A program made the translations under genes and the position numbers. A stretch of DNA of 64,000 nt, taken from the NCBI RefSeq assembly GCF_018129385.1, contig NZ_JAFCLN010000012.1, positions 124,001-188,000 of the forward strand, read 5' to 3'. Shown here one piece after another: positions 9,017-16,862 of the stretch (position 1 is its first letter; each line of letters opens with the position of its first letter). Source of the stretch: Bradyrhizobium lablabi (lineage in GTDB: Bacteria; Pseudomonadota; Alphaproteobacteria; Rhizobiales; Xanthobacteraceae). The notes beneath the pieces were generated by a model, which did not search any database, was not told the origin of the DNA, and saw only the letters and a program-made list of their open reading frames with translations.

Positions 9017-10731
9017 TCTCGCCTAACCCGGTCACGCATTACGACGGTGAGATCTTCTATCAACTGATCAAATTGATTTACTGCACGAGCCAGCGCTTGA
9101 TCCATCGTTGCTAGTTGCTCACCCATTTGAGTTGACTGCGTTTCGAGATGTGACCCGATTGAGGTAAAGACCCTCGCCAATGTTTCGTCCACGGTATTAA
9201 AGCGATCCATATGTACGGACATCTGCCTTTGCAATGCCTCGATAGTCTCTCGAATCGTTGCCTGCGATTGCTGTGAACTGCGGTTAGATTCAATGAGCAA
9301 CCGCGACACGTTATCGACCCCATCGATCAGCTTGGACAAATTGCTATCCACGCTTTGACTGGCCTTCGAGACGCCCTCAGCTGTGGATACGATTTGAGAC
9401 GACAAGGACTGAAGATCAGATCTGATTTCTTGATTCTTTACGGACAGACTGGACAGAGTCTCAATATAATTATCCCAACTTCCATTCAGCTTCTCGAGCA
9501 TACCTTCGATGCGAGCCGCACTTGCTCCAAAGTTGGCGCTCGTATTGTCCAATCCTTGAAGCAGACCTTTTGTACCGCCATCAATGTTTTCAGCGATTCT
9601 TTTGCCAGCTTCGGCGAGCATGGAGGTGATCGCCTCCTTTATCTGACTAGCCAGCTGCTGTTGCTGTTCCGCTGCTGCGCTTCCAATCTTCTGGATTGAA
9701 TCGGCCGCTTCGCTAAGTCGGGCGGGCAATTCCTTGAGCTCAGAGGCGACACTGCCAATCGCATTGCCCGCCTCCTTTAGGCTGGTGTCGAAGGCTCCCT
9801 TCATAGCCTCTCCGACTGCAGCACCAGCGCCTGCGCCCGAAGCTTCGATTAATTTTGAGAATGAATCTGCGATTTCAGAAAGTTTGCTGGTTAGGCTATC
9901 ATTACTTTCTTCGACCGCGCTTCTTACTGCATCACCTATCTTCATCGCGATGTTGGTATTGAAGAGTCGCAGCTCGGATAGGCTTTCTTTCTGAACCGTC
10001 AACTGCTGTTCGGTAATGTATTGCTCGCTCACCAGGAGCAAGCGCTCCTGCAAGGCAGCATTTATGCGATATACCTGCGCGTGAAGCTGCTTGAGGGTCA
10101 AACGTATTAGGAGCGATAAGATGAGCGAGGCAACCAATCCAGCCGCAGAGATATAGAACTTGGCTGCTGCAGTGGTGAGGAGTTGATTGAGAGCGTCCTT
10201 AATTGCTTGTTGATCGACGGCTGCCGTCAGACTTTTAGTTGAGAATGTCAGCGCTGCTATCAATCCAATGAACGTACCAAGCAAACCCAGCCCGACGAAG
10301 TAGTTCGGAAGGCTGCGGACGAAATCGTATTGGACGAACAGACTTCGAGGATTGAAGTAATAGCTTGGTCTGGCGGCGGCCAGAATTGTTGCCCTCTCTC
10401 CGCTCCCCTTAAAGATCAATGATTTGCGGAACTCTTGCCACACCTTCGATGTGGCCCAATTTGAGAGCAAGGCGTTGTCAATCGCCGGATAGTTTCGCTG
10501 AAACTCCAGTCGCATTTCCTGCTCGGTTTTGCTGTCGGATTTTCCCTTGATTGAAGTTAAGGCAGAGCGGAGCTGATAAGCTTGAGGCAGCGCGAAACAT
10601 AGAAAACAACAGAAGACCACACCAGCTAGGGCGAGCAGGGCCGTAGCGAGTTTTGGACCAAAGTCCGGCGTTCCGAATGGCTCAAGTATCACGCTATAGA
10701 GCGTGATTATTTGATCCAAAAATCCTTCCAT
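9013..10731 (-). CDS. zorA: ZorA: MotA-like motor subunit with long cytoplasmic tail
   Basis: The inner-membrane motor subunit of Zorya, 572 residues from the ATG at 10731. Three clear hydrophobic helices lie at about 27-49, 142-165 and 188-212, the last two being the MotA/ExbB-like pair with the glycine-rich NYFVGLGLLGTFIGLI. From about 225 to the end is a tail of some 350 residues rich in Ser, Ala, Gln and Leu with repeated heptads, the long coiled-coil tail typical of ZorA and absent from flagellar MotA. An in-frame start at 10803 would add 24 residues including cysteines not expected before the first helix; the 10731 start follows a G-rich stretch and fits the family better. As I recall, E. 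coli ZorA is longer, so the tail here may be short. Confidence 0.92.
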   Translation of the reverse strand: MEGFLDQIITLYSVILEPFGTPDFGPKLATALLALAGVVFCCFLCFALPQAYQLRSALTSIKGKSDSKTEQEMRLEFQRNYPAIDNALLSNWATSKVWQEFRKSLIFKGSGERATILAAARPSYYFNPRSLFVQYDFVRSLPNYFVGLGLLGTFIGLIAALTFSTKSLTAAVDQQAIKDALNQLLTTAAAKFYISAAGLVASLILSLLIRLTLKQLHAQVYRINAALQERLLLVSEQYITEQQLTVQKESLSELRLFNTNIAMKIGDAVRSAVEESNDSLTSKLSEIADSFSKLIEASGAGAGAAVGEAMKGAFDTSLKEAGNAIGSVASELKELPARLSEAADSIQKIGSAAAEQQQQLASQIKEAITSMLAEAGKRIAENIDGGTKGLLQGLDNTSANFGASAARIEGMLEKLNGSWDNYIETLSSLSVKNQEIRSDLQSLSSQIVSTAEGVSKASQSVDSNLSKLIDGVDNVSRLLIESNRSSQQSQATIRETIEALQRQMSVHMDRFNTVDETLARVFTSIGSHLETQSTQMGEQLATMDQALARAVNQFDQLIEDLTVVMRDRVRRE

Positions 10732-11037
10732 CGACCCCCCCACCCTCGCCCAAGGGTTGCACCACATTTTAGTGCAGTGCTTGCTTTTCTGGCGAGTCTC
10801 CATAGGAGAAAGGTCGAATAGGCGGATATCCCGTACCTTTACGGCCTTTGACCCTCTCGAAGTAGGGCGTGATGAGACTGATCAAAAGGACGATCTGACG
10901 AGCCGCCCTGTCCCTCGGGACCAGCGATCCCTCGCTCAAGAAAATGCGCGTTACGTGTTACCCCGAATGCTACCCGGAGCTCCAACGGGGAGCGCCGAGC
11001 CATTTCAGGAAATAAAAATATCCCTGCAATCACAGGA
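10732..11037. other. Intergenic region between zorA and tRNA-Tyr
   Basis: About 306 bases with no convincing gene. It must hold the zorA promoter, read leftward. The part next to the tRNA (about 11008-11037) is AT-rich and directly follows the tRNA 3' end. I see no integrase, no insertion sequence and no obvious copy of the tRNA 3' end. Confidence 0.6.
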
Positions 11038-11123
11038 TGGTGGGGGAGGAAGGACTCGAACCTTCGAAGTCGTAAGACGGCTGATTTACAGTCAGCTCCC
11101 TTTGCCGCTCGGGACACTCCCCC
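11038..11123 (-). tRNA. tRNA-Tyr (anticodon GTA)
   Basis: An 86-base class II tRNA with encoded CCA. On the minus strand it starts GGGGGAG, pairs with CTCCCCC before the discriminator A and CCA, has the anticodon loop CTGTAAA with GTA, a long variable arm and GGTTCGAGTCC as the T loop. The 3' end faces the Zorya operon, the usual orientation for an island inserted at a tRNA. Confidence 0.96.
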
Positions 11124-11320
11124 GTCTGGCAGCGTCGGCAGACCACCCGCCTGAGCGGCGACGGACAGGGCCATGAAATGACGCTGAGGCCGCGAACCCG
11201 AAACGGGGCGCGACAGGGCGCGTTTATGGGTAAGCGGGCCCGCAAAGTCAACCAATGGAAGCCGCCAAAAGCGTGCCCAAATGCCTCGAATGAGACCGAA
11301 ATTGCCAGAATCCGGAACCC

Positions 11321-12163
11321 GTGACACAAGCGCCTATGCGAGATCGCGACCGAAAGCCGCCGTTCCGCCGCCAAGGCGGCAAACCCTTTGAAAAGGGCCG
11401 CAAATCGCCCGGGCGGCCGGCCTGGCGCGACCGCGAGGCAAGCGCGGACGGACCGGCGATTCTCTATGGCTGGCACACCGTTTCGGCCGCGCTCGCCAAT
11501 CCGGAGCGGCATATCCGAAAACTGCTGGTGACCGAGAATGCGGCGCGGCGGCTGGCGGAAGAAAACATCGACACGCGGGTGACGCCGGAAATCGTCCGCC
11601 CGAACCTGATCGACCAGCGGCTGGGGCCGGATGCCGTGCACCAGGGCCTCCTGGCGGAGGCCGATCCCCTGCCCTCGCCTGATATCGACACGCTGGCGCA
11701 GCAAGGCATCGTGCTGGTGCTCGACCAGATCACCGATCCGCACAATGTCGGGGCGATCATGCGCTCGGCGGCGGCGTTTGCGGTGAAGGCGATCGTCACC
11801 ACCGCCCGGCACAGCCCGGAGGCGACCGGCGTATTGGCAAAGTCCGCCTCCGGCGCACTCGAACTGGTGCCGCTGGTGCTGGTGCAAAATCTGGCGCGCG
11901 CGCTGACCGCGCTGAATGAGCGCGGCTTCCTCACCGTCGGCCTCGACAGCGAAGGGAGTGAAGATCTCGGCAAGGTCGAATTGCGCGAGCCGCTCGCGCT
12001 GGTGCTGGGGGCCGAAGGCAAGGGCCTGCGGCAATTGACGCGCGAGACCTGCGCCACGGTGGCGCGGCTCGACATGCCCGGCGAGATCAAGAGCCTCAAT
12101 GTGTCCAATGCCGCAGTGCTGGCGCTCTATATCGGCGCGAGCCGCCTGGGGCTGATGGGGTAG
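11321..12163 (+). CDS. rlmB: 23S rRNA (guanosine-2'-O-)-methyltransferase RlmB, TrmH/SpoU family
   Basis: A SPOUT-class 2'-O-methyltransferase of 280 residues. After a basic, arginine-rich N-terminal tail (1-45), the substrate-binding domain begins LYGWHTVSAALANPERHI, the standard RlmB start. The knotted catalytic domain carries motif 1 LDQITDPHNVGAIMRSA, motif 2 VLGAEGKGLR and motif 3 IPGEIKSLNVS-like MPGEIKSLNVSNAA. RlmB methylates G2251 in the ribosomal P-loop using S-adenosylmethionine. The paralogous TrmH family members share these motifs, so RlmB is the likely but not the only option. Next to tRNA-Tyr, transcribed in the opposite direction. Confidence 0.9.
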   Translation: MTQAPMRDRDRKPPFRRQGGKPFEKGRKSPGRPAWRDREASADGPAILYGWHTVSAALANPERHIRKLLVTENAARRLAEENIDTRVTPEIVRPNLIDQRLGPDAVHQGLLAEADPLPSPDIDTLAQQGIVLVLDQITDPHNVGAIMRSAAAFAVKAIVTTARHSPEATGVLAKSASGALELVPLVLVQNLARALTALNERGFLTVGLDSEGSEDLGKVELREPLALVLGAEGKGLRQLTRETCATVARLDMPGEIKSLNVSNAAVLALYIGASRLGLMG

Positions 12164-12168
12164 CCTCC

Positions 12169-12253
12169 GTAGGATGGGTAGAGCGAAGCGAAACCCATCA
12201 GCGCTGCCGCCGTCCGAAACATGATGGGTTTCGCTTCGCTCTACCCATCCTAC
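12169..12253. repeat. Perfect 32-bp inverted repeat, Bradyrhizobium REP-type palindrome
   Basis: Arms at 12169-12200 and 12222-12253 are exact reverse complements over 32 bases, separated by 21 bases. The core contains GGGTAGAGCGAAGCG. Such palindromes are dispersed between genes in Bradyrhizobium genomes. It lies just after the rlmB stop and could also end transcription. Confidence 0.9.
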
Positions 12254-12264
12254 ACGACAGCAAA

Positions 12265-12303
12265 CAACAGCGCCCGCTCGCGCAAGGCGAGCGGGCGCTG
12301 TTG
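12265..12303 (-). terminator. 17-bp perfect hairpin after the Tyr/Gly-rich protein gene
   Basis: Arms 12265-12281 and 12287-12303 pair perfectly (CAACAGCGCCCGCTCGC) around a 5-base loop. On the minus strand it follows the stop at 12324 by about 20 bases and is trailed by TTTGCTGT, a weak T tract. Probably an intrinsic terminator for that gene. Confidence 0.7.
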
Positions 12304-12323
12304 CCAGTTATGCCGCGCAGCGC

Positions 12324-12803
12324 TCAGTAATAGCGGCGCAGGACACGGGGGCCGTAGCCGTAGTGGCGCCCGCCGTAATAGCCGCGGGCGTAACCGTAGC
12401 GGTAGGCGGCGCGGTACGGACGGTATCCGTAGCCGTACACGCGCGGACGCCAGCTGCGATAGCCGTAACCATAGCCGTAGCCGTACGGGCGGACGGCGTA
12501 GGAGCCGCCTTCCGAATAGGTCGGGACCGGCGCCCAGTTGCCCGGACCGGAATAGGTCGGGCCCTGGTTGACGTAGTAGTACTGCTGCACGGGATCGGCG
12601 AGCCGCTGGGTGGCCCAGCCGCAGCCGCCAGCGCAGCCATAACCGTAACCGTAGCTATTATAGCTGGAGATCGGCGCGACATAGGTCGAGCCGCAGGTGC
12701 TATAGCCGCAGGGCGAGCACGAAGAATAACCGCACCACGCCATTGCGGGCGAGGCGGCCATGACGGCAACTGCCGCAACCATTCCTGAAATCAATTGACG
12801 CAT
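12324..12803 (-). CDS. Exported tyrosine/glycine-rich protein
   Basis: A 159-residue secreted protein of unknown function. The signal peptide is clear (MRQLISGMVAAVAVMAASPAMA). The mature part starts with a cysteine-rich patch (CGYSSCSPCGYSTCG) and continues into runs of GYGYGY with arginine, ending in RRYY, so it is probably disordered and perhaps surface-associated. Start at 12803 is supported by AGGAGAGAG 6 bases upstream; the open frame extends further 5' but overlaps the neighbouring gene. Bradyrhizobium species carry several proteins of this composition. The next gene upstream, also small and exported, is in the same orientation. Confidence 0.72.
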   Translation of the reverse strand: MRQLISGMVAAVAVMAASPAMAWCGYSSCSPCGYSTCGSTYVAPISSYNSYGYGYGCAGGCGWATQRLADPVQQYYYVNQGPTYSGPGNWAPVPTYSEGGSYAVRPYGYGYGYGYRSWRPRVYGYGYRPYRAAYRYGYARGYYGGRHYGYGPRVLRRYY

Positions 12804-12862
12804 TACTCTCTCCTGTAGATGTCTTCTCGTTGGCGTGGGTTTTTTTGGTCTTGAACTCGGAT

Positions 12863-13321
12863 TTACCTGCGTGGCCTTGGGTAGCGGTGAGGATTCCAGT
12901 CGTCGTTGATCTGCGGCGCGAGGATCACCGGCGGCGGATTGGCGGGAATCTCGAGCTGCGGCGTCGACTGCGCCGACCATGACTGCTGATAGCTTTCGGC
13001 CGGCTGCGGCAGACGCCGATTGGCCGGCGGCTCGATCTCACGCCGGCCGTAGCCCGGCGCGTGGCCCAGACTTGGATAATAGCGGCCGACGTTCGGCACG
13101 GGATCGCCGATATAGCGGCCACCATAGATGGTCGGCTGCACCTGCTCGCCCTTGCCAAGGCCCCACTGGCCTTCGACCACCGCATAGGATGCATCGATGC
13201 CGTTAATGATGATGGGCACGCCGGGACGGCCTGGGATCACGATGTCAAAACCGCCCGCTCCGCCGGCAAACGCCGTCGAATTCATCGCGATCAAAACTGC
13301 CAGTGCAACGCCTGCCCGCAT
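12863..13321 (-). CDS. Exported proline/tyrosine-rich hypothetical protein
   Basis: A 152-residue protein with a signal peptide (MRAGVALAVLIAMNSTAFA) followed by a short ordered-looking part (FDIVIPGRPGVPIIINGIDAS) and a proline, asparagine and arginine-rich tail. No family recognised beyond small rhizobial exported proteins. The start at 13321 is chosen because the signal peptide begins there and AAGGCGGGG lies upstream; the frame is open 18 codons further. It stands 59 bases upstream of the tyrosine-rich gene and could be cotranscribed with it. Confidence 0.68.
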   Translation of the reverse strand: MRAGVALAVLIAMNSTAFAGGAGGFDIVIPGRPGVPIIINGIDASYAVVEGQWGLGKGEQVQPTIYGGRYIGDPVPNVGRYYPSLGHAPGYGRREIEPPANRRLPQPAESYQQSWSAQSTPQLEIPANPPPVILAPQINDDWNPHRYPRPRR

Positions 13322-13487
13322 GGGTTGGAACCCCGCCTTTTTCTCGCCGCAACCTAGACGAAAGCGCGCGTGCAAGGGTTAAAGGGCGGGCCGAAACTGC
13401 GGGTAAGCCTAACGCGTAAGCATCAGGCCTTGCTCAAATGCGAAACAACGCGATCAGGAAACGTTAATGCGCGAACGGAACCGGGGC

Positions 13488-14183
13488 TTACGCGAACATC
13501 GTTTCCACGAATGTCATGATACCGATGGCAATCGTGACCGCGCCGACCGCACCCTGCAAGCCGCGATTGGCCCAGGTGAGCCAGCGCGCGGAGACCGCGA
13601 GCGGGACGGCGATGACAGTCGATAGTGCGCCCATCCCGATCATCGAGCCGATGCCGAACAGGACGATATAGCCGAGCCCCGCCAGCGGACTGGATGCCTG
13701 CGACACCGTCAGCACCAAAAGCGCGGCCGAGCCTGCCATGCCGTGCATCAGCCCGACCAGCAGCGTGCGCCAGCGAAAGCCGTGCTCGTGGACATGCGCG
13801 GCGCGGGTATGCGGAGTGGCCTCGCCGGCATGGCTGTGAGCATGGAAATGCACGGTGCCATCGCCATGGCCGTGGCTATGAAAATGCACGCGGTCGCACC
13901 ACAGCCGCCACAGCACATGCGCTCCCAGCCCGATCAGCATCAGGCCGACCGCAGCTTCGAGCGGTCGTGCGACCGTCTCGGGAATCGCGCGGCCAAGCAG
14001 GATGGCAGCGCCCGCGAATACGAACAGCGTCAGCGTGTGGCCAAGCCCCCAGGTCAGCCCGTGCTTGACGATATCGCCGACGCGGCTGCGACGCGCCGCG
14101 ATGCTGGAGACCGCTGCAATGTGATCGGCTTCGAGCGCATGCTGCATGCCCAGAAGAAAGCCGAGACCGAGAATGCCGAACAT
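13488..14183 (-). CDS. NicO/UreH-family nickel or cobalt transporter
   Basis: A 231-residue inner-membrane protein of the nickel/cobalt permease superfamily. The diagnostic HALEADH motif is at residues 15-21 within the first helix (HX4DH), and a His-rich loop lies in the middle (HFHSHGHGDG, HFHAHSHAG), typical of divalent-metal handling. About six hydrophobic helices can be counted. It likely brings Ni2+ or Co2+ into the cell for urease, hydrogenase or cobalamin, but none of those genes is in view. Monocistronic, with a palindromic repeat directly upstream (14206-14286). Confidence 0.85.
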   Translation of the reverse strand: MFGILGLGFLLGMQHALEADHIAAVSSIAARRSRVGDIVKHGLTWGLGHTLTLFVFAGAAILLGRAIPETVARPLEAAVGLMLIGLGAHVLWRLWCDRVHFHSHGHGDGTVHFHAHSHAGEATPHTRAAHVHEHGFRWRTLLVGLMHGMAGSAALLVLTVSQASSPLAGLGYIVLFGIGSMIGMGALSTVIAVPLAVSARWLTWANRGLQGAVGAVTIAIGIMTFVETMFA

Positions 14184-14205
14184 GCGCGCCCTGTTGCTCC
14201 CACAC

Positions 14206-14286
14206 CGTCATTGCGAGGAGCGAAGCGACGAAGCAATCCAGTCTTTATTGCGCAAAATGGATTGCTTCGCTTCGCTCGCAATGACG
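14206..14286. repeat. Bradyrhizobium palindromic repeat
   Basis: Arms at about 14206-14240 and 14258-14286 form an imperfect inverted repeat with the cores TCATTGCGAGGAGCGAAGCG and GCTTCGCTCGCAATGACG. This short sequence is one of the most widespread intergenic palindromes in Bradyrhizobium and relatives, from memory. It separates the NicO gene from the dienelactone hydrolase gene. Confidence 0.88.
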
Positions 14287-14328
14287 CGATGCTGTAGCAA
14301 TGCTTATGCCACGAAGCCGGAGCCCTTG

Positions 14329-15048
14329 TCAGGCCAGCACCTCGTCAAAAAGCCCCTTCATCGCGGCCCAGGCGCGGCGGTCGGACTGCGCGTGATACAG
14401 CGCGGTGCGCATCATCGAGCCGTCGGCAGCGGGATTGGTAAAGCCGTGCAGCGTGTTGCCGTAGCTGATCACCTGCCAGTCGCGGACCTGCGCGGCCCGC
14501 ATCTCTTCCTCGAAAGCTGCGACCTGATCCGGCGGCGCCAGCGGATCGTCGGCGCCGGTGCAGACCAGCACGCTGGCTTTGACCTGCCCGGGGCTTGCCG
14601 GCGTTTTCGTCGTCAGCACGCCGTGAAAGCTGACGGCGGCCTTTAGCTCGGCGCCCGCGCGCGCCAGCTCCAGCACGACCGAGCCACCGAAACAGAATCC
14701 GACCGCCGCCAGCCTGTTCGCGTCGACCTGCGGCAGGCCCGCGAGCGCACCCAGCGCCGCGCGGCCGCGCCCGCGCAGTTTTTCCGGCTCGGCGCGCAAG
14801 CCGCCGACCGCGGTTGCGACCTCCTGTAGGTTGCGCGCCTGCGCGCGCCCGCCGTACATGTCGGCGGCAAGCGCGACATAGCCGAGCTCGGCCAGCATGC
14901 GGGCGCGAGTCATGACGAAGTCGTTGAGCCCCAGCCCCTCATGAAACACCGCGACGCCTGGCCGCGGGGTGGAGATCGCGTCGTCCCACACCAGATGGCC
15001 GCGCAGCGTGACCCCGTCACAGCGGTATTCGAGGTCGCGCGCTTGCAT
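14329..15048 (-). CDS. Dienelactone hydrolase family protein
   Basis: A 239-residue alpha/beta hydrolase of the DLH family, cytoplasmic. The nucleophile is a cysteine in GFCFGGS (Cys119), as in true dienelactone hydrolases; the acid is in CTGADDPLAPP (Asp167 or 168) and the histidine in LHGFTNP (His201). Such enzymes open lactones in aromatic catabolism, but many homologues have other or unknown substrates and no aromatic pathway genes are nearby. Monocistronic, divergent from the small exported gene at 15172. Confidence 0.87.
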   Translation of the reverse strand: MQARDLEYRCDGVTLRGHLVWDDAISTPRPGVAVFHEGLGLNDFVMTRARMLAELGYVALAADMYGGRAQARNLQEVATAVGGLRAEPEKLRGRGRAALGALAGLPQVDANRLAAVGFCFGGSVVLELARAGAELKAAVSFHGVLTTKTPASPGQVKASVLVCTGADDPLAPPDQVAAFEEEMRAAQVRDWQVISYGNTLHGFTNPAADGSMMRTALYHAQSDRRAWAAMKGLFDEVLA

Positions 15049-15171
15049 GACGGTTTGCCCCTGCCCTTGTCAGGGCAGAACTTCACATCGGTTTGATGCC
15101 GGCACAACCCCGTTTCCGGAACAGCACCTGCCACCCGTTCGTTGGTTTTCGATACACACAGGAGACTTCCA

Positions 15172-15546
15172 ATGACAGGGTTGAGGATCTTAGGCGCGAG
15201 CGCGCTATTGGCGGCGGTCATGGCAACGCCGGCAGCGGCGCAGCCAGCGCTACAGGAGCCCGGCGCGTACCTACAGGACCATCCGTGGGCAACCAATTAC
15301 GGGTACTATTACGGCTACCGCCCGTGGACGCCGGCTGATGTCGCCGCCGGGGTAATCGTGGGCACCGTCGGCACGGCCGCCGCAATCGCCACCGCGCCTT
15401 ATCGCGATTCCTACGCCTATTACGGCGACAGCTCCGACGACACCTACGCCTATTACGGCGACCGCCCGATCAGCCGCCGCAGCACCTGCGGTCTACAGTC
15501 CGGCGCGACGTATCTTGGCCCGGACGGACGCTGGTATCCGTGCTGA
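15172..15546 (+). CDS. Small exported tyrosine-rich protein
   Basis: A 124-residue protein with a signal peptide ending near AAQPA, a central hydrophobic glycine-rich segment (AAGVIVGTVGTAAAIA) and repeated YAYYGD. The C-terminus carries CGLQSGATYLGPDGRWYPC, two cysteines that could form a disulfide. No function recognised. ATG 15172 is preceded by CAGGAG 8 bases upstream. It ends just before an intrinsic terminator. Confidence 0.72.
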   Translation: MTGLRILGASALLAAVMATPAAAQPALQEPGAYLQDHPWATNYGYYYGYRPWTPADVAAGVIVGTVGTAAAIATAPYRDSYAYYGDSSDDTYAYYGDRPISRRSTCGLQSGATYLGPDGRWYPC

Positions 15547-15567
15547 CAATGTCGGCGGCAAAAGCAA

Positions 15568-15594
15568 AGGCGGCCCGAAATGGCCGCCTTTTTC
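15568..15594 (+). terminator. Intrinsic terminator
   Basis: AGGCGGCC pairs with GGCCGCCT and is followed by TTTTT, 22 bases after the stop of the small exported gene. Confidence 0.85.
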
Positions 15595-15686
15595 GTGCCT
15601 GGAGGGTTCTAGCCCTGCGCGGTCAAGTCTGGTATTCGACCGGCCTGATGAGCGGCCCTCGCGCCGCACCGATTCCCATTCATTTC

Positions 15687-15761
15687 GCCGGCTTAGCTCA
15701 GCGGTAGAGCAGCGGTTTTGTAAACCGAAGGTCGGGGGTTCAATCCCCTCAGCCGGCACCA
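15687..15761 (+). tRNA. tRNA-Thr (anticodon TGT)
   Basis: A 75-base tRNA with encoded CCA. Acceptor GCCGGCT pairs with AGCCGGC, the D arm reads GCTCAGCGGTAGAGC, the anticodon loop TTTGTAA has TGT at the centre, and the T loop is GGTTCAATCC. Decodes ACA and probably other ACN codons. Confidence 0.95.
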
Positions 15762-15879
15762 CGCTTTCCTCAATCGCTGTCGCCGGCAGGCGCTAGCTGT
15801 CATGTTCTGCAACATGTTCGCATTTTATGGTTGCATCCTGACACGATCCAACCGCAGTCGAATCGACCGGAGAATTGCG

Positions 15880-16689
15880 ATGGCCTTGTTTCAGATCGAT
15901 CCGAAAATGCAGATCAAATTCGGCGGCAGGCCCGAACTCATGATGGGAGTCCAAATCGCGCTGGACACCCGGGAAGACATGCACATCCGGGAAGACAGAC
16001 AAGAGAGCCGCAATCTTTACATCCTGCTGAACGGCCAGGTCCTGTTGATACTGGACGACGAATTGCCCGCCGCAATTCGAACCATGTCGTCTCAGGATTG
16101 GATGATCGCGAATCTGGCCCAGGAGGCGGCCGCCCGGCGATTTCAGGAATGGTACGGGCGTCTGCCATTCTTCGAAACGATCCGGCCTCTCACCGCCGAA
16201 GAAGAACTCCTCTACAACCAACCGTCCATTCTCGGGATGATCTTTCACGGACCAGTTGGCCCCCTGCCTCCGCCGCCCGCGCGGCCACCCTATGTCCACG
16301 GACACCTGCAATTCCACGCGACCGCAGATGCCAATGATATTTTCTATCGATATGAGCAATTCCCGACGAGCAGAAGAATACTGCCCGACGACCCAACCGA
16401 CCCGAACGACACGCGCCTGATCAGAGTTCTGGCGGGCACCTATGCCGCCCCCTTCTCCGAAGCGCCGTTCGTGCCGACTGGTTTTGCCGCGGTCGGACGC
16501 TTTGCGCTTCCACTGATGACGCCCGCCCGCTGGCGCTACGAACTGAGACCCGTGCCGGGCGCGTCGTTCAAGTGCGGCGCCTGTGTCCCCCTCTACGGAC
16601 AAGCCGGCGGTGGAGTTGAGGTGATGTATGTGAACGACACGCCAAACGATGGGGAGATCGCGAAGCCCGTCGTGCTTTCCATCCTGTGA
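15880..16689 (+). CDS. Hypothetical protein downstream of tRNA-Thr
   Basis: A 269-residue soluble protein that I do not recognise. It has no signal peptide or membrane helix. Visible features are an acidic and hydrophobic N-terminal half, a proline-rich linker (PLPPPPARPP, about 150-160) and a C-terminal part with a CGACVP cysteine pair. ATG 15880 is selected for the ACCGGAGA about 8 bases upstream. It sits 118 bases behind tRNA-Thr in the same direction, a common place for acquired single genes, and has no partner genes, so its role cannot be inferred from context. Confidence 0.6.
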   Translation: MALFQIDPKMQIKFGGRPELMMGVQIALDTREDMHIREDRQESRNLYILLNGQVLLILDDELPAAIRTMSSQDWMIANLAQEAAARRFQEWYGRLPFFETIRPLTAEEELLYNQPSILGMIFHGPVGPLPPPPARPPYVHGHLQFHATADANDIFYRYEQFPTSRRILPDDPTDPNDTRLIRVLAGTYAAPFSEAPFVPTGFAAVGRFALPLMTPARWRYELRPVPGASFKCGACVPLYGQAGGGVEVMYVNDTPNDGEIAKPVVLSIL

Positions 16690-16862
16690 CGCATCGAACT
16701 TGCGCTTTCCGTCTTCGTGCGCTCGAAGCGCTCTTTCACGACATCGTGCTCCCGCGATTTGTGACCTAGCCCACGGAATTTACCGCGCGTTAGCCATATG
16801 CTCGGACGATGCGGAACGAGCGCATTTGTCTCAAATTGTCTGACCGGACGAAGGAGCCGGCC

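Larger units (their letters stand above)
3452..10731 (-). other. Type I Zorya anti-phage defence operon zorABCD
   Basis: Four minus-strand genes in the order zorA (9013-10731), zorB (8087-9016), zorC (6753-8087), zorD (3452-6751), joined by 4-nt and 1-nt overlaps and a 1-nt gap, so almost certainly one mRNA. The parts match type I Zorya as described by Doron et al. 2018: a MotA-like motor subunit with a long cytoplasmic tail, a MotB/OmpA-like peptidoglycan-binding subunit, an EH-signature protein and an SNF2 helicase with an Mrr-like nuclease domain. No HNH protein (ZorE) is present, so it is not type II. Base composition is foreign: the 60 bases at 9421 hold 22 G+C, against 43 in the 60 bases at 12001. 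It lies on the 3' side of tRNA-Tyr. Confidence 0.93.

Noticed and set aside
8087..10731. ZorA/ZorB genes as flagellar MotA/MotB or TolQR/ExbBD
   Set aside because: The long coiled-coil tail on the first protein and the immediate coupling to an EH-signature protein and an SNF2-Mrr protein fit Zorya, and no flagellar genes are near.
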